A stretch of 57,764 bases of DNA from Streptomyces monomycini (GCF_022271435.1 NZ_JAFIQY010000052.1:1-57764); one strand, 5' to 3'; counted from the stretch's first letter, positions 23,784-32,092 are shown. Numbers and translations: made by a program. Notes: generated from the sequence alone by a model not told the origin.

Positions 23784-24314
23784 GTGGGGGTCCTCTCACA
23801 ATCTGTGGCCGAAGTTCCTTCGGCTTTGACGTGCGCATTGTTGGAGCAACAGAGGCCGCTGGCAACAACTTCGCCGTAACCGGTGGGAAGTTGTTCGAAT
23901 CTGCGAGGGGCGGGAGGGGAGGCTGGGACCTTGGGGGAGAGCGGGGGCGAGGGCCGGGGACGCACGCCGAGCGCGCGTTCCGTCCGCGCGCCCTCGCCGC
24001 GGCACCCACCGGTCCGCTCCCGGCCGCGCCGCCCCGGGGCCGGGCCGCCGGTCCCGACACCCTCCGCATCCGAACGGTTGGCTGCCGCCGTGCTTTCTCA
24101 TGCATTTCTCACAAAGACAGGCGGTATCGCCCGGGGATAGCTCGGTGATACCCCGTTGACCTGCACCGCGGTCCAAGTTCAGGAAGTTCGCGGACGTTGT
24201 GGACATGAGGCAGGTGAGGTGTCGTACGCTAAACTCCGCGATCCGTTCGCGCATTTTCCGCTGTTTACCGTGAAACTCGGACAGGTTGCCGCCGCACCGT
24301 CGTTAAGGACCCGG
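23784..24314. other. 531-bp divergent intergenic region
   Basis: Besides the AACAAC-type repeats at 23839-23895, the region holds a GGTATC...GATACC inverted repeat (24123-24152) and, before the acyltransferase, an AT-richer stretch at 24225-24290. A 159-nt extension of the acyltransferase frame (from 24156) is open but not coding-like. No gene is supported. Confidence 0.5.
23839..23895 (-). promoter_or_regulatory. Inverted repeats upstream of the secreted peptidase
   Basis: TGTTG-gag-CAACA (23839-23851) is followed by AACAACTT (23864-23871) and its exact complement AAGTTGTT (23888-23895), separated by 16 nt. All share a GTTGTT/AACAAC core, suggesting several sites for one regulator, 55-112 bp before the peptidase start. 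Confidence 0.5.
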
Positions 24315-25508
24315 ATGCTTTACGCTGCGCCCCATCACCCTCCCGGCCCGCAGGGAGAGGTGCGGCGGCCCAGACTGCGTGTCCTCGACGGGCTGCGCCT
24401 GCTGGCCGCCCTGATGGTCCTGGCGTATCACTACATCACCCTCCGCGACGGCTGGGGCGATGATCCGCAGGCATTCTCCCCGCTCGTCTACCACCTGTCG
24501 GAGTACGGGTGGCTGGGTGTCGAAGTCTTCTTTCTGATCAGCGGGTTCGTCATCTGTATGAGCGCGTGGGGGCGGTCCCTGGGTGATTTCGTGACATCCC
24601 GCGTCTCCCGCCTCTATCCGGCCTATTGGGTCGCCGTGCTGCTGACGGCGGCGGTCCTGACGGTGTGGCCGAACGTCCGCAGCGCCGACAACTGGGAGAC
24701 GGTGCTCACGAACCTCACCATGCTCCAGCAGGGGCTCGGCGTGCCCGACGTGGACGACGCGTACTGGACGCTGTTCATCGAGCTGAAGTTCTATCTGCTG
24801 TTCGCGGTCGTGGTCTTCCGCGGGGTCACGTACCGCCGTTGTGTGCTCTTCTGCGGCCTGTGGACCGTGGCCGGGGTGGTGGCGCTGAAGTCCAACAGCG
24901 ATCTGCTCTCGGTGTGGGCGATCGCGCCGTACTCCCCGTACTTCATCGCGGGCATCGCCTTCTATCTCATGCACCGGTTCCGGCCCACCGTCCTGCTGTG
25001 GGCGATCGTGGCGGTCTCCTTCCTGCTGGCCCAGCACTATCTGCACGGCCGGCTGGTGATGAACCTCGGTGCGAAGGCGGAACTGGCACAGGGCTGGCCG
25101 GTACGGCTGGCGGTCCTGGCGGCGTTCGCGCTGATGGCCGCCATCGCGCTCGGCTGGTTCGACAACCTCCAGTGGCGCTGGCTGTCCACGGCCGGATCGC
25201 TCACGTATCCGCTCTATCTCCTGCACATGTACGTGGGTTTCACCCTTATCGACCTGCTGCGCGACCGTGTTCCCGCGCTGGCCCTGCTGCCGGGGATCGT
25301 CATCCTCATGCTGGCCCTTTCCTGGCTGGTGCACCGCTTCGTGGAACGGCCGCTGGGCCGCAAACTCCGGACGTCCATGCAGAAAAGCGTGGAGGAAATG
25401 CGCTTCCACTCGCGAGGGAAAGCGACCGGTGCATCCGCCGCACCGGCGGAGAAAAGCAGGAAAATCGTGCGCGAGGAACGGAAACCGGACGCGGAATTGC
25501 TGCACTGA
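24315..25508 (+). CDS. Membrane-bound acyltransferase (acyltransferase-3 / OafA type)
   Basis: 397 residues from ATG 24315 with AAGGA 5 nt before. About ten transmembrane helices. Family motifs: RVLDGLRLLAALMVLAYHYITLRDGWG, with the His-x10-Arg-type active region at the membrane face; GWLGVEVFFLISGFVICMSA, the hallmark of the family; and TSRVSRLYPAYWVAVL. The C-terminal 45 residues are charged and cytoplasmic. These proteins transfer acyl groups, usually acetyl, to sugars or glycans exported across the membrane. No glycan genes are linked, so the acceptor is unknown. Confidence 0.9.
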   Translation: MLYAAPHHPPGPQGEVRRPRLRVLDGLRLLAALMVLAYHYITLRDGWGDDPQAFSPLVYHLSEYGWLGVEVFFLISGFVICMSAWGRSLGDFVTSRVSRLYPAYWVAVLLTAAVLTVWPNVRSADNWETVLTNLTMLQQGLGVPDVDDAYWTLFIELKFYLLFAVVVFRGVTYRRCVLFCGLWTVAGVVALKSNSDLLSVWAIAPYSPYFIAGIAFYLMHRFRPTVLLWAIVAVSFLLAQHYLHGRLVMNLGAKAELAQGWPVRLAVLAAFALMAAIALGWFDNLQWRWLSTAGSLTYPLYLLHMYVGFTLIDLLRDRVPALALLPGIVILMLALSWLVHRFVERPLGRKLRTSMQKSVEEMRFHSRGKATGASAAPAEKSRKIVREERKPDAELLH

Positions 25509-25720
25509 CCGCCTGGGGTGATCGCGCCGGCCCGCGCGGAACTCCCGCCCCGCCCGTCCCGTACGTCCTCCCCTGCACCTTTTCGCGCACACCGTTTCGC
25601 TACGTCGCTTCGTACGCATCGTTTCCTTTCGCCGCTCGTTGAAGCGGATGCCGGCGGCGCCGGACGAAGAATGCCGGTGCCGACGGGCATTGCCCACGCG
25701 ACGGAGGGAAGACGTCAGGG

Positions 25721-26047
25721 ATGAGCGGTGAGATGTGGGCGATCGTGGTGATTCTGGCGGTCCTGCTCGCGGCGATGGTCGGCGCGGCGATCGTGCTCCT
25801 GGTCAAGGTGGTCCGCGCGCGCCACGCGCTGCGCGACGCGGGCGTACCGCTGGAGAACAAACTCGCGTACTGGGGAGCGCTGCTCTACGTGATCTCCCCG
25901 GTCGACCTGCTGCCGGACCCGGTCCTGCTCGACGACATCGGCGTGCTCCTGCTGGCCCTCCGGTCGTTGCAGGCGGCGGCCGACGCCTCGGGCGTGGGCA
26001 AACGGAAGCGGTCCGCGACGGCGTCGGAGGTGGAGGCGGAGGCCTGA
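25721..26047 (+). CDS. DUF1232 (YkvA-like) membrane protein
   Basis: 108 residues from ATG 25721, with GGAGGGAAG upstream. An N-terminal transmembrane helix (MWAIVVILAVLLAAMVGAAI) is followed by the DUF1232 core WGALLYVISPVDLLPDPVLLDDIGVLLLALRSL, where the YxxSPxDxxPD motif is diagnostic. The tail is charged. Function of the family is unknown. It stands 212 bp after the acyltransferase, with no recognised feature in the gap beyond a strong GGAGGG site. Confidence 0.88.
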   Translation: MSGEMWAIVVILAVLLAAMVGAAIVLLVKVVRARHALRDAGVPLENKLAYWGALLYVISPVDLLPDPVLLDDIGVLLLALRSLQAAADASGVGKRKRSATASEVEAEA

Positions 26048-26095
26048 GACGTGGTGGTGCGGACCAGAGGCGTGGCGCTGTGCGGCCCGGACAGT

Positions 26096-26147
26096 GGCCA
26101 CCGGCCAGGGAAGAGGCCATCGGCCAGGCCACCGGCCACCGGCCAGG
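26096..26147 (+). repeat. Short GGCCACCGGCCAGG repeat cluster
   Basis: Near-identical 14-mers occur at 26096-26109, 26115-26128, 26127-26140 and 26134-26147, overlapping in the last three. They lie in the 164-bp space between the DUF1232 gene and the regulator gene, about 65-115 bp before its start. Confidence 0.7.
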
Positions 26148-26198
26148 ACGTCCGCTGCCTGGGTGCGGCACACCCGGGCAGCACACCGGGCCCCCGCC

Positions 26199-26211
26199 TA
26201 ACCTTGCCCTC
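26199..26211 (+). promoter_or_regulatory. -10 element for a leaderless transcript
   Basis: TAACCT (26199-26204) ends 7 nt before ATG 26212, and no ribosome-binding site is present. This is the spacing of a -10 hexamer whose start point coincides with the start codon, so the regulator mRNA is probably leaderless. Confidence 0.5.
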
Positions 26212-27066
26212 ATGGACGACAACCACCTGGGAGATTTCCTGCGCGCACGCCGCGCCGGCCTGCGGCCGGAGGACGTCGGTATGGCGAGTTACGGGCCCCG
26301 CAGAGTCGCCGGGCTGCGCCGCGAAGAGGTCGCCGTCCTGTCCGGAATGAACGCCGACTACTACACCCGCCTGGAACAAGGACGCGAGCGCAATCCCTCA
26401 CCGCAGGTGCTGGACGCCCTCAGCCGCGCACTGCGCCTCGAAGCCGACGCGCGGACCCACCTGTACGGGCTGGCCGGGGCCGCCCCGGCGGGCCGGCCTT
26501 CTCCGTATCCCTCCCCGCAGGTCACCCCCGCCCTGCGCCAGTTGATGGACGGATACCCGAACACCCCGGCCTTCGTCCTCGGCCCGACCCTGGACCTCCT
26601 CGCCGTCAACGCCCTGGCCGAGGCCCTTTTCGCCCCGTTCCGGCCGGCGGACAACCTGGCCCGTATGGTCTTCGCCGACCCCGCGGGCCGGAGCTTCTAC
26701 GCGGACTGGAACCGGGCGGCCGAGGCCACCGTCGCCAACCTGCGCCAGGCGACCGGCCACGACCCGGACCACCCGCGGCTGCGCGAGCTCGTCCGCACCC
26801 TCACCGGACACAGCCCGGACTTCGCCCGCCTCTGGGCGGCCCACGCCGTACGCGGCAAGACCCGGGACGCCAAGCACCTCCTGCACCCGGACGTCGGCCC
26901 CCTCGCCCTCACCTACCAGGCTTTCGACGTGCGCGACGCCCCCGGCCAGCAACTCGTCATCTACCACGCCGAGCCGGGCAGCCCGAGCGCCCAGGCCCTC
27001 AACCTGCTCGGCACCCTGCACGCCACCCGCCACCAGGACGAGTCGCGCGGTCACACCTGCTCCTGA
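26212..27066 (+). CDS. XRE-family regulator with MmyB-like ligand-binding domain
   Basis: 284 residues from ATG 26212. The helix-turn-helix spans residues about 5-70 (LGDFLRARRAGLRPEDVG, VAGLRREEVAVLSGMNADYYTRLEQGRERNPS); PRRVAGLRREEVA and YYxRLEQGR are the signature of this actinomycete group. Residues about 105-270 form the MmyB-like PAS-type domain (NTPAFVLGPTLDLLAVNALAEALF...LTYQAFDVRDAPGQQLVIYHAEPGSPS). Such proteins bind fatty-acid-like ligands and usually repress an adjacent dehydrogenase; no such target is adjacent here. The 3' end overlaps the convergent gene by 16 bp. Confidence 0.92.
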   Translation: MDDNHLGDFLRARRAGLRPEDVGMASYGPRRVAGLRREEVAVLSGMNADYYTRLEQGRERNPSPQVLDALSRALRLEADARTHLYGLAGAAPAGRPSPYPSPQVTPALRQLMDGYPNTPAFVLGPTLDLLAVNALAEALFAPFRPADNLARMVFADPAGRSFYADWNRAAEATVANLRQATGHDPDHPRLRELVRTLTGHSPDFARLWAAHAVRGKTRDAKHLLHPDVGPLALTYQAFDVRDAPGQQLVIYHAEPGSPSAQALNLLGTLHATRHQDESRGHTCS

Positions 27067-27539
27067 TGGACCGCGCCCCCGGTGGGTGCGCGGTCGCGGA
27101 CGGCCTCCCACACCGCCCGGCCCCGCACCTCGGCGGCCCATCGGTCGACATTGTCGCCGGAGTCGTGGAAGAACCACGTATCGAAGTGTTCAAGAGCGCG
27201 CAGTTCGGGAACGGGGTCGTACCGAAGTTCGCAGTGCACGTGCACGTAGTGATCGTGCTCGCCGTCATCGTCCGCGACCTCGAACTGCCGGGTCAGGTCC
27301 AGGGTGAACGCGGGCGGGCCGTCGGTGGCGTACGTCCCGTACTGGAACAGCAGGCCGTCGGCGTCGGGGGCTTGCGGGACGGCGAAGCGCTGCCGGGCGA
27401 AGCGTGTGTACGCGAGCCATGCTTGCGCCGCGGTCGTGGCGGCGAGCGGCGCCGTCCGGCCTGCGACGGCTTGCAGCTCCGCCCGCAGCAGGTGGACCGC
27501 CTCGGCCAGGGGCCGGGTGCCGGACATGTCGTGCTTCAT
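27051..27539 (-). CDS. Hypothetical protein translationally coupled to LacI regulator
   Basis: 162 residues from ATG 27539, which overlaps the TGA of the LacI gene (ATGA); GAGGAAG lies 5 nt before it. No signal peptide. The N-terminal half is helical (LAEAVHLLRAELQAVAG, AAQAWLAYTRFARQRFAVP). The C-terminal half looks beta-rich (DGLLFQYGTYATDGPPAFTLDLTRQFEV, DHYVHVHCELRYDP) and ends in a tryptophan-containing segment (WFFHDSGDNVDRWAAEVRGRAVWEAV). Family not recognised. The coupling with LacI says the two proteins are made together, so it may take part in sensing the same sugar. Confidence 0.7.
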   Translation of the reverse strand: MKHDMSGTRPLAEAVHLLRAELQAVAGRTAPLAATTAAQAWLAYTRFARQRFAVPQAPDADGLLFQYGTYATDGPPAFTLDLTRQFEVADDDGEHDHYVHVHCELRYDPVPELRALEHFDTWFFHDSGDNVDRWAAEVRGRAVWEAVRDRAPTGGAVHQEQV

Positions 27540-28609
27540 GGTCTCTTCCTCGCCGGTGCGACCGACTCCCGCTCGATGAACTCCGTCGGCAGTGTGGTGT
27601 GTTCGGGAGGGTGCGCGCCGCCCTGGACGCGGGCGATCAGGGCGTGGACGGCCTGGGCGCCCAGTTCCTGGACGGGCTGGGCGACGACGCTGATGCGGGG
27701 GCGTACGGCCCGGGCCCAGTCGGTGTCGTCGAAGGTGATCACGGACAGGTCCTCGGGGACGCGCAGGTTCAGTTCGCGTGCGGCGGACAGCACGCCCAGG
27801 GCGACCAGGCTGTCCGTGGCGAAGACGGCGGTGGGCGGTTCGGGGGAGTCCAGCAGGTCGCGGGCGAGGAGGGCCGGGTCCTGGCCGTGGAAGGCGCCGG
27901 TGCGCAGGTAGGCCGCGGCGTCGTCGATGCCTGCTTCCCGGAGGGCGGCGCGGTAGCCCGCCATGCGCGCGAGGCCGGTGGAGCCGGGATCCACCGGGTC
28001 GTCGGTGGCGTCGTTGCCGACCAGGCTGACCAGGGCGATGCGCCGGTGTCCCACGGCGAGCAGGCGGCGTACCGCGTCCTGCGCCGCGCCGTGGTTGTCG
28101 ACGGTGACGGAGTCCAGGTCGAGGTGGGGCACGCGCCGGTCGAGGAGGACGACGGGGCAGCCGCCGGTGTGCGCGGCCGTGAGGTGGGCGGTGTCCGTGG
28201 TGGAGGCGGGGGAGACGATCAGGCCGTCGACGTGCCGGTCGCGCAGGGTCTTCACGGCGGCCCGTTCGGCCGCCGGGTCCTCGTCGGTGTTGGCCAGCAG
28301 GATCTGGTAGCCGGCGGCGCGGGCGGCGTCGGTGATGCCGCGGGTGACGCCCGCGAAGAACGGGTTCTGGATGTCGGCGACGACCGCGCCCAGGGTGTGC
28401 GTACGGCCGGTGATCATGGACCGGGCGAGCTGGTTGGGGCGGTAGCCGAGTTTCCGCGCGGCGGCCCGTACGCGTTCGCGGGCCTCGGGGCTGACGGAGC
28501 CGTAGTCGGCGAGGGCCCGGGAGGCGGTGGACCGGGAGACGCCCGCCTCGCGGGCGACGTCGGGGATCGTGGCGGGCCGGTGCGGGCCGCTGCGTCGGTT
28601 CGTCGTCAT
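27536..28609 (-). CDS. LacI-family repressor of the aminosugar operon
   Basis: 357 residues. The N-terminal HTH is ATIPDVAREAGVSRSTASRALADYGSVSPEARERVRAAARKLGYRPN (residues 13-58), followed by the hinge helix NQLARSM and the periplasmic-binding-protein-like sensor (LGAVVADIQNPFFAGVTRGI, GLIVSPAS, VVLLDRR, AVFATDSLVALGVL, VITFDD). It is divergent from the SIS/PfkB/ABC operon, with three matching palindromic operators in the 159-bp gap. It should repress both itself and that operon until a sugar derivative binds. The SPAS...DTAHLTAA pocket does not identify the ligand. Confidence 0.93.
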   Translation of the reverse strand: MTTNRRSGPHRPATIPDVAREAGVSRSTASRALADYGSVSPEARERVRAAARKLGYRPNQLARSMITGRTHTLGAVVADIQNPFFAGVTRGITDAARAAGYQILLANTDEDPAAERAAVKTLRDRHVDGLIVSPASTTDTAHLTAAHTGGCPVVLLDRRVPHLDLDSVTVDNHGAAQDAVRRLLAVGHRRIALVSLVGNDATDDPVDPGSTGLARMAGYRAALREAGIDDAAAYLRTGAFHGQDPALLARDLLDSPEPPTAVFATDSLVALGVLSAARELNLRVPEDLSVITFDDTDWARAVRPRISVVAQPVQELGAQAVHALIARVQGGAHPPEHTTLPTEFIERESVAPARKRP

Positions 28610-28662
28610 GGCCTCGCCAGGCTATCGGCTGTGCACGGGTATTGACGCCCCGCGAAGAGCGG

Positions 28663-28747
28663 TGGGAAGGTTCCCAGCATTCCCCGTGGGAACGTTCCCA
28701 AATTCTGTGTCACGGGGCGTTTCCGGCCCGATGTGGGAACGTTCCCA
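28663..28747. promoter_or_regulatory. Three LacI-type operators
   Basis: TGGGAAGGTTCCCA (28663-28676), TGGGAACGTTCCCA (28687-28700) and TGGGAACGTTCCCA (28734-28747) lie between the LacI start (28609) and the SIS start (28769). The last two are identical perfect palindromes with the central CG typical of LacI-family sites. Their spacing, 24 and 47 bp centre to centre, would allow cooperative binding or looping. Confidence 0.9.
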
Positions 28748-28768
28748 ACCTGCTCGGAGAGGATCCGC

Positions 28769-29797
28769 GTGACCACCGCAACCCTGCCCCTCAAGCCCAT
28801 CACCGAGGACTTCAAGGAGGCCGTGGCCTTCGCCCTGAGCCAGCACGGGACGGCCCGCGCCTTCGTGGACGAGGTCGTCGCAGCCGGTCTGCGCAATGTC
28901 TTCCTGGTCGGCTGTGGAGGCTCGCTCACCGCCTCTTACCCGGTGCACTTCCTCCTGGAGACCCGCGCCGGATTCCCCGTCTTCCACATGAACAGCGACG
29001 AGTTCAACCTGCGCAAGCCCGCGCTGCTCGGCGAGGGCTCCCTCGTCCTGGTCTCCTCGCACACCGGCACCACCAAGGAGACCGTCGCCGCCGCCCACTA
29101 CGCCCGCTCCACCGGGGCCAGGGTCGCCGCGCTCACCCGCGACGCCGACAGCCCCCTGGCGCTGGCCGCCGACATCGCCTTCACGTACCGCAGCGAGGAC
29201 ACCGTCGTCGCCCCCAAGGGCGTCCTCTTCGGCCAGCTCGCTTACGCGCTGTTGGAGAGGACGGGCGTGGAAGGCGACTACGCGGCCGTCCGCACGGCGT
29301 ACGAAGCGCTGCCCGACGCCCTCTACACCGCCCAGGAGGAGGGCGAGGCGCTCGCCCACTCCATCGCCACCGCGCTCGCCGACGAACCGGTGACGTACGT
29401 GCTCTCGGCCGGCCCCAACTACGGGGCGGGCTACGGCTTCACCATGTGCTACCTGATGGAGATGCAGTGGAAGCACGGCGGCAGCTACCACGCCGGTGAG
29501 TTCTTCCACGGCGCCTTCGAGGTCGTCACCGAGGACCAGCCGGTGATCCTCTTCCTCGGCGAGGACGCCACCCGCCCGATGGCCGAACGCACCAAGACGT
29601 TCCTCGACAAGTACACCCGCAAGGCCCACTACGTCGACTCCCGGCTCTTCTCGCTGCCCGGCGTGCCGGAGGCGGTACGCGGTGACATCACGCCCATCGC
29701 GCTGGACGTCTTCGGCACCCGGCTGGCCCGGCACTACGAGTCCGTACGCGGCCACGACCTCGACAAGCGCCGCTACATGTTTCAGGTCGAGTACTGA
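28769..29797 (+). CDS. frlB: SIS-domain sugar isomerase/deglycase, FrlB-like
   Basis: 342 residues from GTG 28769 (GGAGAGGA upstream). Two SIS domains: the first has NVFLVGCGGSLTASYP, LVLVSSHTGTTKETVAAAHYAR and VAALTRDADSPLA; the second has VTYVLSAGPNYGAGYGFTMCYLMEMQWKHGGSYHAGEFFHGAFEV. The last motif, with EFFHG, is shared with fructoselysine/glucoselysine-6-phosphate deglycases (FrlB, GfrEF), which split a phosphorylated Amadori product into glucose 6-phosphate and an amine. First gene of a five-gene operon with a kinase and an ABC importer, which supports that role. A glucosamine-type substrate cannot be excluded. Confidence 0.82.
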   Translation: MTTATLPLKPITEDFKEAVAFALSQHGTARAFVDEVVAAGLRNVFLVGCGGSLTASYPVHFLLETRAGFPVFHMNSDEFNLRKPALLGEGSLVLVSSHTGTTKETVAAAHYARSTGARVAALTRDADSPLALAADIAFTYRSEDTVVAPKGVLFGQLAYALLERTGVEGDYAAVRTAYEALPDALYTAQEEGEALAHSIATALADEPVTYVLSAGPNYGAGYGFTMCYLMEMQWKHGGSYHAGEFFHGAFEVVTEDQPVILFLGEDATRPMAERTKTFLDKYTRKAHYVDSRLFSLPGVPEAVRGDITPIALDVFGTRLARHYESVRGHDLDKRRYMFQVEY

Positions 29798-29817
29798 GCC
29801 CACGCCGCTGCGGCCGC

Positions 29818-29849
29818 CCGGTCCGGTGCGCTTCGGCGCGCCGGACCGG
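29818..29849 (+). other. Intercistronic 14-bp hairpin with UUCG tetraloop
   Basis: CCGGTCCGGTGCGC (29818-29831), loop TTCG, then GCGCGCCGGACCGG (29836-29849). Fourteen pairs (one G-U) closed by a UUCG loop make an exceptionally stable RNA hairpin between the first and second operon genes, 21 bp before the next ribosome site. It may act as a partial terminator or a 3'-end protector after processing. Confidence 0.85.
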
Positions 29850-29882
29850 CCCCCACCGGAGCCAACTGGAGGAAAGAGCGGT

Positions 29883-30716
29883 ATGCGCATCTGTGGACTC
29901 GGCGACAACGTCGTCGATCGCTACCCCTGCCGCGGGCTGATGTACCCGGGCGGCAATGCCCTCAATGTCGCGGTGCACGCGGCCCGTTGCGGTGCCGAGG
30001 CCGCGTATCTCGGCGTCACCGGCAGCGACGCGGCCGGCCGGCACGTACGGGCGGCGCTGGCGGCCGAAGGCGTAGCGACGGAACGGTCCCGTATCGCCGA
30101 AGGGCCCAACGCCTACGCCACCGTCCACCTCGACCGCGACGGCAACCGCACCTTCGGCGACTGCGACGAGACGGTCTCCCTCTTCACCCCGGACGACGCC
30201 GACCTGCGCTGGCTGCGCGGCTTCGACCTGGTGCACACCGGAGACTGCAGCGGGATGGAGGAGCAACTGCCACGGCTGGCCGCCGCCTGCCCGGTGAGCT
30301 TCGACTTCTCGGACCGGCCCTGGAGTTACGCCGGACCACTGCTGCCCTACGTGCGCAGCGCCGTCCTCTCCCGCGCGGACGCGGACGACGCGGAGGCCGC
30401 CGGGCTGACGGCCCGCGCCCACCGTCTCGGCGTGAAGCTGGCCGTGGTGACGCGCGGCGCCCGGGGCGCGTACCTGTCGTACGAGGGCACCACGCACCGC
30501 CAGCCGGTGGTGCCCGTCCGCGCCACCGACACCCTCGGCGCCGGCGACTCCTTCATCGCCGCCCTGCATCTCGCCCTCCACCGGGGCCGCCCGCTCGCCG
30601 ACGCGGCCGGGTACGCCGCCACGTACGCGGCGGCCGTGTGCACGCTGCCCGGCGCCTTCGGCCGGCCCCTCGCCCTCGACGGCGCGGACCCCCGCGACCC
30701 GTCCCGATGTCCCTGA
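29883..30716 (+). CDS. frlD: PfkB-family sugar kinase, FrlD-like
   Basis: 277 residues from ATG 29883, with GGAGGAAAG upstream. Ribokinase fold: N-terminal MRICGLGDNVVDRYPCRGLMYPGGNALNVAVHAARCG with the substrate-binding GGNALN, and the C-terminal DTLGAGDSFIAALHLAL, in which Asp of GAGDS is the catalytic base and anion hole. GDNVVDRY and YPGGNALNVAV closely resemble fructoselysine 6-kinase FrlD. Predicted to phosphorylate the imported sugar conjugate for the FrlB-like protein. The substrate is inferred from the pairing. The protein starts directly at the first strand with no N-terminal extension. Confidence 0.85.
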   Translation: MRICGLGDNVVDRYPCRGLMYPGGNALNVAVHAARCGAEAAYLGVTGSDAAGRHVRAALAAEGVATERSRIAEGPNAYATVHLDRDGNRTFGDCDETVSLFTPDDADLRWLRGFDLVHTGDCSGMEEQLPRLAAACPVSFDFSDRPWSYAGPLLPYVRSAVLSRADADDAEAAGLTARAHRLGVKLAVVTRGARGAYLSYEGTTHRQPVVPVRATDTLGAGDSFIAALHLALHRGRPLADAAGYAATYAAAVCTLPGAFGRPLALDGADPRDPSRCP

Positions 30717-30751
30717 CCGCCTCGCCCGAACTCCCCGCCAGGAGAGAGCCG

Positions 30752-32092
30752 ATGCGCCGCACCCCCGCCACCGTCGCCGGCTGCCTGCTCGTCACCCTGC
30801 TGACCCTGCTGGTCAGCGGGTGCGGGCAGGCCCCCGTCCGCGTCACCCCGAACGCGTTCGCCCTCGACGGGCCGCCGCGCGGGCACCTCACCGTCCTGGA
30901 GAAGTGGGCCGATCCGGAGTACGCCCCGTACTTCAAGGAGGCGGTCCGCGCGTACGAGCGCCGGAACCCGGGCGTCAGCATCGACCTCCAGGCCGTCGGC
31001 GACCAGCCGTACAAGGACCGCATCGCGGTGCTGGCCGCGTCCCGGGAGATGCCCGACATCTATTTCGCCTGGCCCGGGCGGTACGCGCGGAAGTTCGCCG
31101 ACGGCAAGCTCGCCGCGGACCTGTCGGAACCCCTCGAAGGCACCGCGTGGGGCCGGTCGTTCGAGGCGGACGCACTGGACGCGTTCACCTTCGACGGGCG
31201 CCGGTACGGGGTGCCGCTGAACATGGACGCCAAGGTCTTCGCGTACAGCAGGGAGATCTTCGCGCAGGCCGGGGTCGCACGGGAGCCGCGCACCTTCCCC
31301 GAGCTGCTGACGGCCTGCGACCGGATCTCCGCGACGGGCCGCACCCCGCTCGCCTTCGGCAACCAGTACGGCTGGCCCGCCGGGCACCTGCTCACCCAGT
31401 TCAACGCGATGGAGGTACCGGCCGCCGTCCTGGCCAGGGACTACGACGGCGACGGGGGCCCGGAGGCCTTCAGCCACCCCGGCTACGAGCGCGCTTTCGA
31501 CGACCTCGCCCGGCTCAAGAAGCACTGCATGGGGCCGTCCGGTACGAGCATGAGCCACGAATCCGCGCAGACCCGGCTGCTGTACGGCAAGGCGGCCATG
31601 CAGTACCTGGAGACCCTGGAGTTCTCCTACCTGAGCACCAAGGGCGGCGCCCCGGAGAAGTTCGCGGCGGGCTGGGACTTCTTCACCATGCCCGCCGTAC
31701 CGGGCGCCGCGGGCTCGGCCGGCGCCGTCGCCGGGGGAGCGGACGGGCTGCTCGTCGCCAACTCCTCCCCGAACAAGGCGCTCGCCGTCGATTTCCTGAA
31801 GTTCCTCACCGGCCCGGAGCAGGCCCGCAAGGTGGTGCGCGACCTGGGCTGGCTCAGCGCGGTCAAGGGCACGGCGGGCGCGGCGCGCCTGAAGGGGCTG
31901 CCCGAGGCGCAGCGCACGCTCGCCGGGAAGGACATGGCGCTCTGGCTCGACACCCGCGCCGACGACAAGATCGTCAACCCGTACCTCTCGGCGGCCGAAG
32001 CCGTCCTCGGGGGCCGCAGCAGTGCCGCACAGGCGCTGCGCCAGGTACGCGAGGGCGCGCGGCAGGCCCACCGGTTCCGCGTCCGCGACTGA
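30752..32092 (+). CDS. Sugar ABC transporter solute-binding lipoprotein
   Basis: 446 residues from ATG 30752 (AGGAGAG); an earlier in-frame ATG at 30707 would overlap the kinase gene and lacks an RBS. Type II signal peptide MRRTPATVAGCLLVTLLTLLVSGC, lipobox LVSGC, so it is anchored outside the cytoplasmic membrane. The rest is a family 1 carbohydrate-binding fold (TVLEKWADPEYAPYFKEAV, DIYFAWPGRYARKFADGKLA, YGVPLNMDAKVFAYSREIF). WPGRYARKFADGKL is reminiscent of oligosaccharide-binding family members. It delivers the substrate to the two permeases encoded next. Confidence 0.92.
   Translation: MRRTPATVAGCLLVTLLTLLVSGCGQAPVRVTPNAFALDGPPRGHLTVLEKWADPEYAPYFKEAVRAYERRNPGVSIDLQAVGDQPYKDRIAVLAASREMPDIYFAWPGRYARKFADGKLAADLSEPLEGTAWGRSFEADALDAFTFDGRRYGVPLNMDAKVFAYSREIFAQAGVAREPRTFPELLTACDRISATGRTPLAFGNQYGWPAGHLLTQFNAMEVPAAVLARDYDGDGGPEAFSHPGYERAFDDLARLKKHCMGPSGTSMSHESAQTRLLYGKAAMQYLETLEFSYLSTKGGAPEKFAAGWDFFTMPAVPGAAGSAGAVAGGADGLLVANSSPNKALAVDFLKFLTGPEQARKVVRDLGWLSAVKGTAGAARLKGLPEAQRTLAGKDMALWLDTRADDKIVNPYLSAAEAVLGGRSSAAQALRQVREGARQAHRFRVRD

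Noticed and set aside
24123..24152. GGTATC...GATACC inverted repeat considered as a riboswitch
   Set aside because: Only the outer pairing fits; the conserved internal elements of known c-di-AMP or other riboswitches were not seen.
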